A DNA stretch of 64,000 nt, from positions 3,162,001-3,226,000 of the forward strand of contig NZ_JBEGIK010000001.1 of NCBI RefSeq assembly GCF_040675855.1, written 5' to 3'. Below the pieces are notes generated by a model, which was not told the origin of the DNA, did not search any database, and saw only the letters and a list, made by a program, of their open reading frames with translations. The position numbers and the translations under genes are program-made. Positions 49,836 through 59,994 of this stretch are shown in pieces (positions within the stretch are counted from its first letter, which is position 1; every line of letters starts with the position of its first letter). The DNA is from Microbacterium sp. LWH3-1.2. Its GTDB lineage: Bacteria; Actinomycetota; Actinomycetes; Actinomycetales; Microbacteriaceae.

Positions 49836-50105
49836 ACCAGACCGCGCTCCACCAGCCGGGTGTGTGCGACATCGGGCCTGCGGAGATCCGCCGAAGGCGG
49901 CGGTCGGACTACTGGGGACTCGGCGTCGCCGTCGTCTTCCTTCTCGTCGCGTTCGCGCTCGGCCGGGCAGCGCCGTGGCGGCTGCTCGTGGCGCAGCCGG
50001 TTCGTCGCCGCCCACCACTTCCTACAGGCGGCATTCCGCTTCTGCGTCGGCTTCGCGTCGCGCGGACTGCACAGCTTCGGCGACCTCGGCCGGGCGGAGC
50101 GGATC
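49832..50105 (+). pseudogene. Frameshifted and truncated actinobacterial membrane-protein gene
   Basis: The ATG overlaps the upstream stop by 4 bp (ATGA). The first 53 codons give CDIGPAEIRRRRRSDYWGLG and a hydrophobic segment ending RAAPWRLLV, like a common small actinobacterial membrane protein. Near 49993-50010 the sense switches frame: continuing in the next frame gives FVAAHHFLQAAFRFCVGFAS followed by RGLHSFGDLGRAERI, the expected second half. The end runs into the convergent hydrolase gene at 50106, so the C-terminus is also missing. A sequencing error could explain the shift but not the truncation. Confidence 0.72.
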
Positions 50106-50672
50106 TCAGTCCCAGTCGAGGTACTCCTCGACGATGACCGCCGTCTCGACCGGGTGCGTGAGCGGGAAGAGGTGACCTGCTGCGTCGAGGGTCTTCACGC
50201 TCACCCGTTCGGGCGCAGTGGCCTGCAGCCGCTCGCCGTTCACGGCCGGGGTCACGTCGTCGTCGGCGCCCTGCACGATCAGCACCGGGATCACCGGCGC
50301 CAGCGCGATGTCTTCGTCCTCGACGCCCAGCAGCAGTAGTCCGTTGACGCGCTCCGGGTGCGCGGCGACCAGCGCACGCGCGACGGTGCCGCCGCGTCCG
50401 TGACCCCCGACCCAGGTACGCTCGAGGCCCAGCGCGTCCATGATCGACACGACGTCGTCGGCCTGATCACCCGTCGCGGCGGGCTCGGCGTTCGCGCGGT
50501 AGCCGACGCGGATGATGTGGAACCCCGCCTCTTCGGCGAGGTAGTGCCCGACGACGCCCAAGGCATCCTGCCCGGGTTCGGCGATCAGCACGAGGCCGAT
50601 GGGCCCGTCGCCCTCGACGATGTAGGGGATCGCGCGGCCGTCGGGATCGAAGATCTGCGTGGTGTCGGTCAT
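50106..50672 (-). CDS. Alpha/beta-hydrolase-fold protein lacking the catalytic serine
   Basis: A 188-aa protein with an alpha/beta hydrolase pattern: strand-rich GPIGLVLIAEPGQDALG, the elbow position reading WVGGHGRGGTVARAL, an acid loop in VQGADDDVTP and a late His in AAGHLFPLTHP. At the nucleophile position of GxSxG the sequence is G-H-G-R-G, so the usual Ser (or Cys/Asp) is Gly. Either it is not a hydrolase or another residue serves. ATG at 50672; it follows ychF's strand neighbour by 24 bp (ychF lies upstream in the same direction only in coordinates, not necessarily in one transcript). Confidence 0.8.
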   Translation of the reverse strand: MTDTTQIFDPDGRAIPYIVEGDGPIGLVLIAEPGQDALGVVGHYLAEEAGFHIIRVGYRANAEPAATGDQADDVVSIMDALGLERTWVGGHGRGGTVARALVAAHPERVNGLLLLGVEDEDIALAPVIPVLIVQGADDDVTPAVNGERLQATAPERVSVKTLDAAGHLFPLTHPVETAVIVEEYLDWD

Positions 50673-50696
50673 GGGGGCCTTTCCGGGAAGCGGTCG

Positions 50697-51770
50697 TCAG
50701 ACGTTGAAGCGGAACTCGACGACGTCGCCGTCCTGCATGACGTAGTCCTTGCCTTCGAGGCGGGCCTTGCCCTTCGAGCGTGCCTCCACCACCGAGCCTG
50801 TCGCCACGAGGTCGTCGAACGAGATGACCTCGGCCTTGATGAAGCCCTTCTCGAAGTCGGTGTGGATCACGCCGGCCGCCTGCGGGGCCTTCCAGCCCTT
50901 GCCGATGGTCCAGGCGCGCGCCTCCTTCGGGCCGGCCGTCAGGTACGTCTGGAGGCCCAGCGTGTCGAAGCCGATCCGTGCCAGCTGGTCGAGACCCGAT
51001 TCGTCCTGACCCGTCGACGCCAGCAGCTCCGCCGCGTCCTCGGGGTCGAGGTCGATGAGCTCGGACTCGATCTTCGCGTCGAGGAACACTGCCTTGGCCG
51101 GAGCGACCAGCGCCTCGAGCGACGCCTTCTTCGCAGCATCCGTCAGAACCGCCTCGTCGACGTTGAAGACGAAGATGAACGGCTTCGCGGTGAGAAGGCC
51201 GAGTTCCTTGATCGGCGCCAGGTCGATGCCCGAGGCCGACAGCAGCACGCCGCGCTCGAGGGCGTCCTTCGCCTCGACGGCGGCCGCGAGCACCGAGGGA
51301 TCGAGCTTCTTGCCCTTGACCTCCTTCTCGTACCGCGTGATCGCCTTCTCCAGCGTCTCGAGGTCGGCGAGCTGAAGCTCGGCGTTGATGGTCTCCATGT
51401 CGCTCTGCGGGTCGACCGCGCCGTCGACGTGCACGACGTCGTCGTCATCGAAGCCACGCACGACCTGGGCGATGGCGTCGGCCTCGCGGATGTTCGCGAG
51501 GAACTTGTTGCCCAGGCCCTCGCCCTCGCTCGCGCCGCGGACGATGCCGGCGATGTCGACGAACGACACCGCGGCCGGCAGGATCCGCTCGGAGTGGAAG
51601 ATCTCGGCGAGCTTCCCGAGTCGCGGGTCGGGAAGGTTGACCACGCCGATGTTGGGCTCGATCGTCGCGAACGGGTAGTTCGCCGCGAGCACCTGGTTCT
51701 TGGTCAGGGCGTTGAAGAGGGTCGACTTGCCGACATTCGGGAGACCGACGATTCCGATGGTGAGAGCCAC
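50697..51770 (-). CDS. ychF: Redox-regulated ATPase/GTPase YchF (OLA1 family)
   Basis: A 357-aa P-loop protein of the Obg-related YchF/OLA1 group, binding ATP and ribosomes. G1 is GLPNVGKST near the N-terminus, then [20 protein letters not shown] (G3 region), NVDE in the G4 position in place of NKxD, and a C-terminal TGS domain ending [11 protein letters not shown]. Starting at GTG 51770 gives the usual (M)ALTIGIVG; an ATG two codons earlier is possible. It lies 24 bp before the hydrolase-fold gene on the same strand, so the two may be cotranscribed. Confidence 0.95.
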   Translation of the reverse strand: MALTIGIVGLPNVGKSTLFNALTKNQVLAANYPFATIEPNIGVVNLPDPRLGKLAEIFHSERILPAAVSFVDIAGIVRGASEGEGLGNKFLANIREADAIAQVVRGFDDDDVVHVDGAVDPQSDMETINAELQLADLETLEKAITRYEKEVKGKKLDPSVLAAAVEAKDALERGVLLSASGIDLAPIKELGLLTAKPFIFVFNVDEAVLTDAAKKASLEALVAPAKAVFLDAKIESELIDLDPEDAAELLASTGQDESGLDQLARIGFDTLGLQTYLTAGPKEARAWTIGKGWKAPQAAGVIHTDFEKGFIKAEVISFDDLVATGSVVEARSKGKARLEGKDYVMQDGDVVEFRFNV

Positions 51771-51792
51771 GGGCATCCAGTCTAGGTGCGGA

Positions 51793-51817
51793 CGGATGCT
51801 GCTCACTGCGGCATCCG
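51793..51817 (-). terminator. Weak hairpin upstream of ychF
   Basis: A 7-bp inverted pair CGGATGC/GCATCCG with an 11-base loop lies between the dihydrofolate-reductase-like gene and ychF, both on the minus strand. It may end the upstream transcript. Confidence 0.4.
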
Positions 51818-51828
51818 CCCGCTCGATC

Positions 51829-52440
51829 TCAGTCGGGGTCGACGCGCCACCGCATCAGCACGTTGCCCGATTGGTCCCAAGACCGGGACTCGAGCAGCTT
51901 GAGAGCGACCGCCGGCCGCTCGTCGAACAGCGGCACTCCGGACCCGGCGATGAGCGGGAACGTGACGAGGTGGAGCTCGTCCACCAGCCCGGCGCGCATG
52001 AGGTCGTTCCACAGCACCCGGCCGAGCAGCACCAGGATGCCCGCGCCCTCGCCCTGCTTCAACCGCGCGACCTCGGCCCGCGCCTCGGCCACCCGCACGA
52101 TTCGGATGTTCTCGTACGGCGCGATGTCGTCCTCGGTGATCGTGTCGGAGACCACGACCTTCTCGACATCGAGGATCAGCTCGGCGAACTCGTGACGGAT
52201 GTCGGTTGCCTCGGGGTTCGCGCGCACTCCGGTCCAGTACCCGAGGTTGCCCAGCGCGGAGCGGCGCCCCGCGAGCAGCAGCGTGCCCGACTCGCGAAGC
52301 AGCGCGGTCGTGTAGTGGTCGAACGTGTCGGACCCCTGATAGTCGGGATGCCAGTGCTCGAAGAAGGAACCGATGTCGTGGTCATCGTCTTCGTAGCGGC
52401 CGTCGACGGTGACGAAGTTGCAGACGGTGAGAGTGCGCAC
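51829..52440 (-). CDS. Dihydrofolate reductase/RibD C-terminal-like protein
   Basis: About 203 aa. The N-terminus [20 protein letters not shown], the middle [16 protein letters not shown] and the end [21 protein letters not shown] are typical of the RibD_C/DHFR-like family of stand-alone reductases. The GTG at 52440 is preferred as it starts directly at the first strand; the frame is open further upstream and no ribosome site is convincing. Substrate unknown. Divergent from a methyltransferase gene. Confidence 0.85.
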   Translation of the reverse strand: MRTLTVCNFVTVDGRYEDDDHDIGSFFEHWHPDYQGSDTFDHYTTALLRESGTLLLAGRRSALGNLGYWTGVRANPEATDIRHEFAELILDVEKVVVSDTITEDDIAPYENIRIVRVAEARAEVARLKQGEGAGILVLLGRVLWNDLMRAGLVDELHLVTFPLIAGSGVPLFDERPAVALKLLESRSWDQSGNVLMRWRVDPD

Positions 52441-52547
52441 CCGCGACACGGTACGCGCCGCTGCAGACACGCGACAGCCTCGGCCCCCCGAAGGCTCGTG
52501 CCGGCGCCGCCGTTGCCGGGTTCGTCGCCCGGCGCGATACTGAGGGC

Positions 52548-53204
52548 GTGGACGAGTGCTGTGCACCGCACGCGCCGGACGGATACGACCGGGAGTTCAA
52601 CGCCCGCTTCGCCCGGCGGCTGGCGAAGCAGTATCGACGCGACGGCCTCACGCCGAGCGCGGCGCTGGTGCTCGATTTCGCGAGCTCCATCGGCCTGGCG
52701 GGTGCCTCCCTCCTCGAGATCGGCGGCGGGATCGGCGACATCCAGCTCGAGGCCCTCAAACGCGGCGCCTCCCACACCACCAACGTGGAGTTGTCCGCGG
52801 CGTACGAGCCCGAGGCCGCGCGGCTGCTCGACGAGGCGGGCCTGCGCCATCGGGTGACGCGGATGCTGGGGGTCGATCTCGCTGGCACACCCGAGGCGGT
52901 CGAACGGGCCGACATCGTCGTGCTGCATCGCGTCGTCTGCTGCTACCCGGACTACGAGCGGCTGCTCGGCGCCGCAGCCGGCCGCGCCGAGCACGCCGTC
53001 GTCTTCAGCCATCCCCCGCACACATTGTTCGCCCGTTTCTCGGCGCGCGCGATCAACGCGGTGTACGCCGTGACGGGAAACCCGTATCGCGCGTACGCGC
53101 ACCCGCCGGATGCCATGATCGCGGTGCTCGGAGGGCGCGGATTCGAGCCGAGCTACCGTGAGGCCACCGGCCCCTGGCGCGTGGTCGGCACCGTCCGTGC
53201 GTGA
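52548..53204 (+). CDS. Class I SAM-dependent methyltransferase
   Basis: A 218-aa Rossmann-fold methyltransferase with motif [17 protein letters not shown] and a later [18 protein letters not shown] at the motif II region. The N-terminus has a Cys-Cys-x2-His arrangement ([21 protein letters not shown]) that could bind metal. Start GTG at 52548. The substrate cannot be predicted. It converges with a second methyltransferase gene 16 bp away. Confidence 0.85.
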   Translation: MDECCAPHAPDGYDREFNARFARRLAKQYRRDGLTPSAALVLDFASSIGLAGASLLEIGGGIGDIQLEALKRGASHTTNVELSAAYEPEAARLLDEAGLRHRVTRMLGVDLAGTPEAVERADIVVLHRVVCCYPDYERLLGAAAGRAEHAVVFSHPPHTLFARFSARAINAVYAVTGNPYRAYAHPPDAMIAVLGGRGFEPSYREATGPWRVVGTVRA

Positions 53205-53219
53205 CGACCGGCGGGAGGC

Positions 53220-53978
53220 TCAGGGACGGATGCCGCGATACGCGTGCGTCAGATACGGCAGGTCCACGACCTCGTCCCCGGTGACCTCGGTGATGCGTCG
53301 CTCGTCGAACAGCGCGCTCACAGCGGCCAGGATCGCCGCGCGGTGAGCATCGGACGCGGTGATGACATAGCTGCGCGAGGCGACCATGTCGAGCAGCGCC
53401 GCCCGCGTGAGGGAGCGGGTCCAGGTCCACGACCGGCGCTCGAGCGCATCGAACGGATCCGCCACGCGCGGCCCGTCGCCTCCGAGTATCTCCTCGGCGT
53501 GGCTGCCGTGCATCGCCGCGGAGAGGCGCGCGACCCACGGATCGGATCCGTCGCGGGTGTTCCACACGAGCCCGAGCACGCCGCCCTGGCGGAGCGCTCG
53601 CCCGACCTCGGCGGAGGCGGTGACCGGGTCGACCCAGTGCCACGCCTGCCCGAGGAGCACCGCGTCGACGCAGGCGTCGGGAAGCGGCATCCGTTCCGCC
53701 GTCCCCACGAAGGTGGGAACGCCGTGGACGTGCTCGCGGAGTGCGGCCAGCATGTCGGCATCGGGGTCGATCGCGACGACCTCGGCCCCTGCCTCGACGA
53801 TGGTGCGGGTGAGCTTGCCCGTGCCCGCGCCGACATCGGCCGCGCGTAGGGCGCGTCCGGGCTCGCGCACCGGAGCGAGCATCCAATCCACGGCCTCGCG
53901 CGGATAGCCGGGCCTGCCCGACTCGTACGCGCCTGCGGCCGCCCCGAACGACAGCGACATCTCCTCGCGACTGGCCAT
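53220..53978 (-). CDS. Class I SAM-dependent methyltransferase
   Basis: A 252-aa protein unrelated in detail to its convergent neighbour. It starts with SLSFGAAAGAYESGRPGYP, then motif I AADVGAGTGKLTRTIV, EVVAIDPDADML and GTAERMPLPDACVDAVLLGQAWHWVD, the pattern of UbiE/COQ5-like or generic Methyltransf_11 enzymes acting on small molecules. ATG at 53978; Met7 is an alternative. Substrate unknown. Confidence 0.88.
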   Translation of the reverse strand: MASREEMSLSFGAAAGAYESGRPGYPREAVDWMLAPVREPGRALRAADVGAGTGKLTRTIVEAGAEVVAIDPDADMLAALREHVHGVPTFVGTAERMPLPDACVDAVLLGQAWHWVDPVTASAEVGRALRQGGVLGLVWNTRDGSDPWVARLSAAMHGSHAEEILGGDGPRVADPFDALERRSWTWTRSLTRAALLDMVASRSYVITASDAHRAAILAAVSALFDERRITEVTGDEVVDLPYLTHAYRGIRP

Positions 53979-54054
53979 GCTCCGACCCTATGACGACCGG
54001 GCGCGCTCGGCGCGCCTACCGGCTGCGCAGGGGTGCCAGGGTGAGTCTGGGGGT

Positions 54055-54657
54055 GTGCCTCTGGACTTCACCGCGATCGACTTCGAAACGGCGAACTCCA
54101 GCAACGCCTCGGCCTGTGCGGTCGGACTCGTTCGGGTGCGCGACGGTGAGATCGTCGACAGGACGGGCTGGCTGATCCGCCCGCCGGCCGGTCACGACGT
54201 GTTCTTCGAGCTCAATGTGCGCATCCACGGCATTCGGCCCGAGGACGTCGCCGACGCGGCGCCGTGGACTCGCCAGCTCGCCGACATCGTCGCGTTCGCG
54301 GGCTCCGACGTCCTCGTCGCACACAACGCCGGCTTCGACATGGCGGTGCTCAAGCGCGCGTGCGACGCGACCGGCGACGAGTGTCCGCCGTACCGCTACG
54401 CCTGCAGCCTTCAGGTCGCGCGCAGGGTCTACAAGCTCGAGTCGTACCGGCTGCCGTACGTCGCCGCGGAGGCCGGGTTCGCCGACTTCCCGCACCACAA
54501 CGCCACGGCCGACGCGATGGCGTGCGCCCACGTCATGATCGACGCGGCGCGACGCGTCGGCGCCGACGACATCGAGGCTCTCACCGCGGCGGTCGGCGTG
54601 CGGGTGTCTCAGATCGCGGTCGCCGAGACCCCCGCCGTCAGCTTCGCCGTCGCGTAG
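54055..54657 (+). CDS. DnaQ-like 3'-5' exonuclease
   Basis: A 200-aa DEDDh exonuclease-fold protein. ExoI is FTAIDFETANSS (Asp and Glu metal ligands), ExoII is VLVAHNAGFDMAVL, and ExoIII is HHNATADAMACAHVM with the His and Asp. It resembles the epsilon-like proofreading domain found as a free-standing protein in actinobacteria. The start is GTG at 54055, giving PLDFTAIDFET; the frame is open upstream. It may act on single-stranded DNA or RNA ends. Confidence 0.9.
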   Translation: MPLDFTAIDFETANSSNASACAVGLVRVRDGEIVDRTGWLIRPPAGHDVFFELNVRIHGIRPEDVADAAPWTRQLADIVAFAGSDVLVAHNAGFDMAVLKRACDATGDECPPYRYACSLQVARRVYKLESYRLPYVAAEAGFADFPHHNATADAMACAHVMIDAARRVGADDIEALTAAVGVRVSQIAVAETPAVSFAVA

Positions 54658-54721
54658 CCCGGAAACGGATGCTGCGGCCCGCCGCCGCGGCGATGTCCGA
54701 GGCATCCGGCACCCTGGAGCC

Positions 54722-56065
54722 ATGGACGCAGTCGTGATCAGTGTGGTGGTAGTCGTCTGTCTCCTCGTCGGTGCCCTGGCGGGGTGGGTTGCGGGGCTCG
54801 CGCGGAGCGCGGCGCGCGCGGCGCGCGACCACGCCGACATCACCGCACGGCTCGCCGGTTCGGAGGCCGCGCGGCAGGGCGTGCAGGCACAGCTCGAACA
54901 CCAGCAGCTGCTCTATCGCGACCTCGCGAGCCAAGCGCGCCACGACCAGGCGGCGCGCGAGGAGCGTGAGCGTCGCGAGCAGTCGGTGCTGAGGGCGCTG
55001 GCCCCCGTGCAGGAGACGCTGGCGGCGATGCACACGAAGGTCGACGACCTCGAGCGGGATCGGCACCTCCAGTTCGGCACGCTCGCCGAGCAGCTCCGGC
55101 GCGCCCACGAATCCGACGAGGCACTGCGCGCGACCACGGAGTCTCTGGCGAGCGCTCTGCGCTCGGGCAGCACGCGGGGCGTGTGGGGCGAGACGCAGCT
55201 GAGGCGGGTGGTCGAGGCCGCCGGGCTCACGCGTCACGTGGACTTCGACCTGCAGGCGTCGATCACGTCCGACGCCGGCGCCGGCCGCCCTGACATGGTC
55301 ATCCGACTTCCCGGTGACAAGGCGATCGCGGTCGACGCCAAGGTACCGCTCGACGCGTTCCTCGAGGCGAGCGCGATCCCGCTGACCGCGCAGGGCGCCG
55401 AGGCGGCGCGGAGGCGGGGACTGCTCGACAAGCACGTCAAGGCCGTGCGGGCGCACGTCGACGCGCTCGCGCGCAAGACCTACTGGGCCGGGCTGTCGTC
55501 GAGCCCGGAGTTCGTGGTCTGCTTCGTGCCGAGCGAATCGCTGCTCGCTGCCGCGCTCGAGGAGGACCCCTCGCTGCTCGACTACGCCTTCGGCAAGCGC
55601 GTCGCACTGGCGTCGCCGGTGAACCTCTGGGCGGTGCTCAAGACCGTGGCGTACACGTGGACCCAGCAGGACGTCTCGCAAGAGGCCCGCGCACTGTTCG
55701 ACCTCGGCAACCAGCTCTACGAGCGACTCGGGTCGCTGGCGTCGCACGCCGACGACCTGCGCCGGGCGATCGAGCGCACGGTCGACAGCTACAACCGGTT
55801 CGCCGGCTCGCTCGAGACGCGCGTTCTGGTGAGCGCACGCAAGTTCCCCGGCATCGACGCGACCAAGCTCGACGCGGTGAACGAGCCGGCCGCCATCGAG
55901 AAGAGCCCGCGCCGCCTCACAGCGCCGGAGCTGCTCGATCAGACGCTCCCCGGGCTGGAAGAAGCCACCGATCCCCGTGCCGAAGGCGACGCCGACGCGA
56001 CGCCGTTCACCGCCACTGCGGAGCTCGGCGACGTGCGCTCCCGTATCGCGTCGCCGAACGAGTGA
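54722..56065 (+). CDS. rmuC: DNA recombination protein RmuC homologue
   Basis: A 447-aa protein with an N-terminal membrane anchor (residues 4-27), a coiled-coil (about 30-135) and the RmuC nuclease-like domain with GETQLRRVVEAAGL, DMVIRLPGDKAIAVDAKVPL and WAVLKTVAYTWTQQD. RmuC limits inversions at short repeats in E. coli. The motif DMVIRLP...VDAKVPL contains the acidic and Lys residues of the nuclease-like fold. Lies 64 bp behind the exonuclease gene on the same strand, a plausible DNA-processing pair. Confidence 0.92.
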   Translation: MDAVVISVVVVVCLLVGALAGWVAGLARSAARAARDHADITARLAGSEAARQGVQAQLEHQQLLYRDLASQARHDQAAREERERREQSVLRALAPVQETLAAMHTKVDDLERDRHLQFGTLAEQLRRAHESDEALRATTESLASALRSGSTRGVWGETQLRRVVEAAGLTRHVDFDLQASITSDAGAGRPDMVIRLPGDKAIAVDAKVPLDAFLEASAIPLTAQGAEAARRRGLLDKHVKAVRAHVDALARKTYWAGLSSSPEFVVCFVPSESLLAAALEEDPSLLDYAFGKRVALASPVNLWAVLKTVAYTWTQQDVSQEARALFDLGNQLYERLGSLASHADDLRRAIERTVDSYNRFAGSLETRVLVSARKFPGIDATKLDAVNEPAAIEKSPRRLTAPELLDQTLPGLEEATDPRAEGDADATPFTATAELGDVRSRIASPNE

Positions 56066-56068
56066 GGC

Positions 56069-56281
56069 TCAGGCGCCGCCGGGGACGAAGCTCAAGAGCA
56101 CGATGACCGCTGCGGAGACGCCGACGAACGCGCCGATCATCCACCACGCGCTGATCTCGTGACCTTCATCACGGCGCACGCGCAGCAGCACGTCGGGCCG
56201 GCGGGCCGGATCGATCGCGTTGGCGACCACGGCCTGCGCGCCCGTCTGGGGCGACGACGGATCGGCTGAGTGCGCAGACAT
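56069..56281 (-). CDS. Small single-helix membrane protein
   Basis: A 70-aa protein starting at the ATG at 56281 with GAGGAG six bases upstream; 16 further codons are open before it. A polar N-terminal half (MSAHSADPSSPQTG, then DPARRPDVLLRVRRDEGHE) and one membrane helix at about 47-66 ending FVPGGA. It converges with rmuC, 3 bp apart. No family recognised. Confidence 0.65.
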   Translation of the reverse strand: MSAHSADPSSPQTGAQAVVANAIDPARRPDVLLRVRRDEGHEISAWWMIGAFVGVSAAVIVLLSFVPGGA

Positions 56282-56388
56282 CGTCAACTCCTCGAGTAGG
56301 AAACACGAATGTGTCTCCATCGACACCACACAAGATTCTGCCAGAGTTCCTCCGGCAGCCGGTCACGAAACGATCACGGCAGGGTCAC

Positions 56389-56414
56389 GTGTCGCACCGC
56401 GACAGGTGCGACAC
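56389..56414 (-). terminator. Terminator hairpin after glpX
   Basis: A perfect 10-bp stem GTGTCGCACC/GGTGCGACAC with loop GCGACA (arms 56389-56398, 56405-56414) lies nine bases beyond the glpX stop on the minus strand. Confidence 0.7.
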
Positions 56415-56423
56415 ACCTGCCGA

Positions 56424-57413
56424 TCAGAGCCATTTCGAGACGAGGTGCTCCGAGGAGATCCGTCGCAGCGTCCCCGACGCGCCGCGCAGCACGACGCTCT
56501 CGGTGTACACGTACCCGCCCTCGCGGCGGACGCCGGCGACGAGCGCGCCATCCGTGACGCCGGTCGCGACGAAGATCGTGTTGCTGCCCTTCACGAGATC
56601 ATCGGCCTCGTAGACGAAGCCGTCGAGCTTCAGGCCCGCGTCGATGCCGCGCTGCTTCTCGTCGTCGTCGCGGGGCCACAGGCGCCCCTGGATATGGCCG
56701 CCGAGCGCCTTGATCGCACACGCGGTGACGATGCCCTCGGGGCTGCCGCCGACGCCGACGCACATGTCGGTGCGGGCGTTGTGGCGCGCGGCGTTGATGC
56801 CGCCCGCGACGTCGCCGTCGCTCATCAGACGCGTGCCGGCGCCGGCGTCGCGGATCTCCTCGATGAGACGCTCGTGGCGAGGACGATGCAGCACCGAGAC
56901 GACCAGCTCGTCGACGGGCTTGTCGAGCGCCTTTGCGAGCCTGCGGATGTTCTCGCCGATCGGAAGGCGGATGTCGACGACGCCCACGCCGGCGGGGCCG
57001 GTGACGAGCTTGTCCATGTAGAAGACGCTGGATGCGTCGAGCATCGTGCCGTGGTCGGAGACGGCGATCACCGAGAGGGCGTTGTTGCGCCCGGCTGCAG
57101 TCAGCGAGGTGCCGTCGATCGGGTCGACCGCGACGTCGGCCTGCGGGCCGCGGCCGTTGCCGACGCGCTCGCCGTTGTAGAGCATCGGCGCTTCGTCCTT
57201 CTCGCCCTCGCCGATGACGATGGTCCCATCGAAGTTGACGGTGGTGAAGAACGCGCGCATCGCGTCGACGGCGGCCCCGTCGGCCGCTTCCTTGGCGCCG
57301 CGGCCGATGAACGGCACCGCGCGGATCGCCGCCGCTTCGGTCGCCCGCACGAGTTCGAGTGCGAGGTTGCGGTCGGGGTGGAGGGGACTCATATCCGCGG
57401 TCAGGCTCACCAT
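56424..57413 (-). CDS. glpX: Class II fructose-1,6-bisphosphatase
   Basis: A 329-aa gluconeogenic phosphatase. Metal- and substrate-binding motifs are visible: TIVIGEGEKDEAPML, DVAVDPIDGTSL, and GVGGSPEGIVTACAIKALGG. GlpX is usually the only FBPase in actinobacteria. It is divergent from fbaA, whose enzyme makes its substrate, with 191 bp between starts that presumably hold both promoters. Confidence 0.96.
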   Translation of the reverse strand: MVSLTADMSPLHPDRNLALELVRATEAAAIRAVPFIGRGAKEAADGAAVDAMRAFFTTVNFDGTIVIGEGEKDEAPMLYNGERVGNGRGPQADVAVDPIDGTSLTAAGRNNALSVIAVSDHGTMLDASSVFYMDKLVTGPAGVGVVDIRLPIGENIRRLAKALDKPVDELVVSVLHRPRHERLIEEIRDAGAGTRLMSDGDVAGGINAARHNARTDMCVGVGGSPEGIVTACAIKALGGHIQGRLWPRDDDEKQRGIDAGLKLDGFVYEADDLVKGSNTIFVATGVTDGALVAGVRREGGYVYTESVVLRGASGTLRRISSEHLVSKWL

Positions 57414-57604
57414 GCGGTCAGCCTATGCCAGCATTGCGCCCGAATCACGGGAATTTCATGCACTGGAACGCAAAGGAATGTCCTTTCTTTCCAATGGTGC
57501 AGGGACGCGGGTTTCCCGCGAGAGGCCGGACGGCAGCATCCGTTCCCTCATCCGGCGCTTGGGTAGAGTTTGCGGTGACGCCCACTCGATCAAAGGGAGC
57601 ACTC

Positions 57605-58636
<1,032 letters not shown>

Positions 58637-58654
58637 GCGGCGGATTCGACGGAT

Positions 58655-58688
58655 GCCTCGGCACCGGCCTCGCGGCCGGCGCCGGGGC
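58655..58688 (+). terminator. Terminator hairpin after fbaA
   Basis: Arms 58655-58669 and 58674-58688 pair with one mismatch around loop TCGC, 18 bp after the fbaA stop. It ends seven bases before the convergent MOSC gene. Confidence 0.7.
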
Positions 58689-58694
58689 CTTCGT

Positions 58695-59246
58695 CTACCC
58701 GGGATCGGTATAGCGGTCGAGGAGACCGCGTGCGCCCTCAGGGCGATGGACGACGACGATCTCGTCGCCGGCCTGCACGCGGCCACCCTGCACGACCCGC
58801 AGGTACGGGCCGAGGCGGCGCTCGCTCGAGAAACGCTTGACCCAGCCGCGCGCGTCGTCGCCGCCGACCCAGCGCGCGAACGTCTGGCAGGGGGTGCGCG
58901 GCATCGTTACCTCGACCACGACACGGTCGCCGATCCGCCACCGCTCGCCGATGAGCGCGGCGTTGACGTCGATCCCCTCGACCCGCAGGTTCTCGCCGAA
59001 CCAGCCGGGCGGAAGCTCGCGACCGAGCTCGGACTCCCAGAACGCGGCGTCTTCCGCGGCGTACGCGTAGAGCGCCTTGTCGAAGCCGCCGTGATGCTTA
59101 CGATCGGCCTGCACGTCGGCGTATACGCCGTACGGTCCGACCCGGACCGGTCCGTCGACCGGGCCCTTGTCGATCGCGGTCACGCCGACGGGGCCGGCAT
59201 CGGAGCGCAGTTGTCGGACGGCGCAGACGGCGACCAGACGAGGCAT
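58695..59246 (-). CDS. MOSC-domain protein
   Basis: A 183-aa MOSC (molybdenum cofactor sulfurase C-terminal) protein of the YiiM type. It has PVGVTAIDKGPV, GVYADVQADRKHHGGFDKALYAY, the conserved PPGWFGENLRVEG and the conserved Cys in PRTPCQTFARW, the proposed sulfur/cofactor-binding residue. It may handle Mo-cofactor or N-hydroxylated substrates; no Mo-enzyme gene is nearby. Confidence 0.9.
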   Translation of the reverse strand: MPRLVAVCAVRQLRSDAGPVGVTAIDKGPVDGPVRVGPYGVYADVQADRKHHGGFDKALYAYAAEDAAFWESELGRELPPGWFGENLRVEGIDVNAALIGERWRIGDRVVVEVTMPRTPCQTFARWVGGDDARGWVKRFSSERRLGPYLRVVQGGRVQAGDEIVVVHRPEGARGLLDRYTDPG

Positions 59247-59280
59247 CCGCTCATCCTAGCCACGGCCCCGCGCCCAGCGC

Positions 59281-59994
59281 TCACTCCCCCGGCGACGCCG
59301 CCGGCTCGCCGCGCAGCAGTACACGCCCGTCCGAGACGGCGCGTACCTCGATCGATGCGATGTCGTCCCGGTCGAGCGCGGTGCCGGCGTCAAGGTGCGC
59401 CGTGGTCCCCGGGCCGGCGCGCCACGACGACAGCTCGCTGGTCGTGCCGTCGGCCGATGTGACGACCAGGACGTACGGCCACTCCTGGTCCGCTGCGTAG
59501 GGATCGCGGCTGGGCGGGTAGTGGCAGGTCATCGCGATGCGGGTGCCCCACGCCACGTCGGTCAACTCGACCTGCGCGGTCAGCGGCACATCCGTCACGG
59601 CCTGCAGCGCCACGACCTCTTCGGGATCCCTCGCCGGCGCGACCGCCGTCGTCACCGCGAATGCGACCACGACGGCGACGACCGCCGCGGCGACGAGGCC
59701 GCTGCCCCACGCGATGATGCGACGCCGCCGCGAATCCCGCGTGCCGCGGACAACCAGGCGCTCCCGGGCAGCGGGATCGGGGCCCTCCTGGAGCGACGGC
59801 CCGAGCAGCGCCTCTGCGCGCTCGGGCGCGACCCGCGCGAGCAGGCCCAGCGACGGCACCAGGTCGGCGATCGCGTCACGGCACACGGGACAGCCGTCGA
59901 GATGGGCCTCGTACCGGCGGCGGTCGTCGCCGCTCAGCGCGCGCACGACGTATGCGGCGTCCCAGTCGGCGAAGCGGGCGTGATCCGTGGTCAT
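59281..59994 (-). CDS. Anti-sigma factor with zinc-binding N-terminus (RskA-like)
   Basis: A 237-aa single-pass membrane protein. The cytoplasmic N-terminus holds the ZAS motif His31-x3-Cys35-x2-Cys38 (HLDGCPVC), the membrane helix is at about 95-117, and the rest is an extracytoplasmic domain (RskA-like) for sensing. The ATG at 59994 overlaps the sigma stop by 4 bp (ATGA), the standard coupling of an ECF sigma and its anti-sigma. It should hold the sigma factor at the membrane until regulated proteolysis. Confidence 0.92.
   Translation of the reverse strand: MTTDHARFADWDAAYVVRALSGDDRRRYEAHLDGCPVCRDAIADLVPSLGLLARVAPERAEALLGPSLQEGPDPAARERLVVRGTRDSRRRRIIAWGSGLVAAAVVAVVVAFAVTTAVAPARDPEEVVALQAVTDVPLTAQVELTDVAWGTRIAMTCHYPPSRDPYAADQEWPYVLVVTSADGTTSELSSWRAGPGTTAHLDAGTALDRDDIASIEVRAVSDGRVLLRGEPAASPGE

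Noticed and set aside
52548..53978. The two convergent methyltransferase genes as a duplication
   Set aside because: Apart from the general SAM-binding motif the proteins differ throughout, so they are neighbours and not recent copies.
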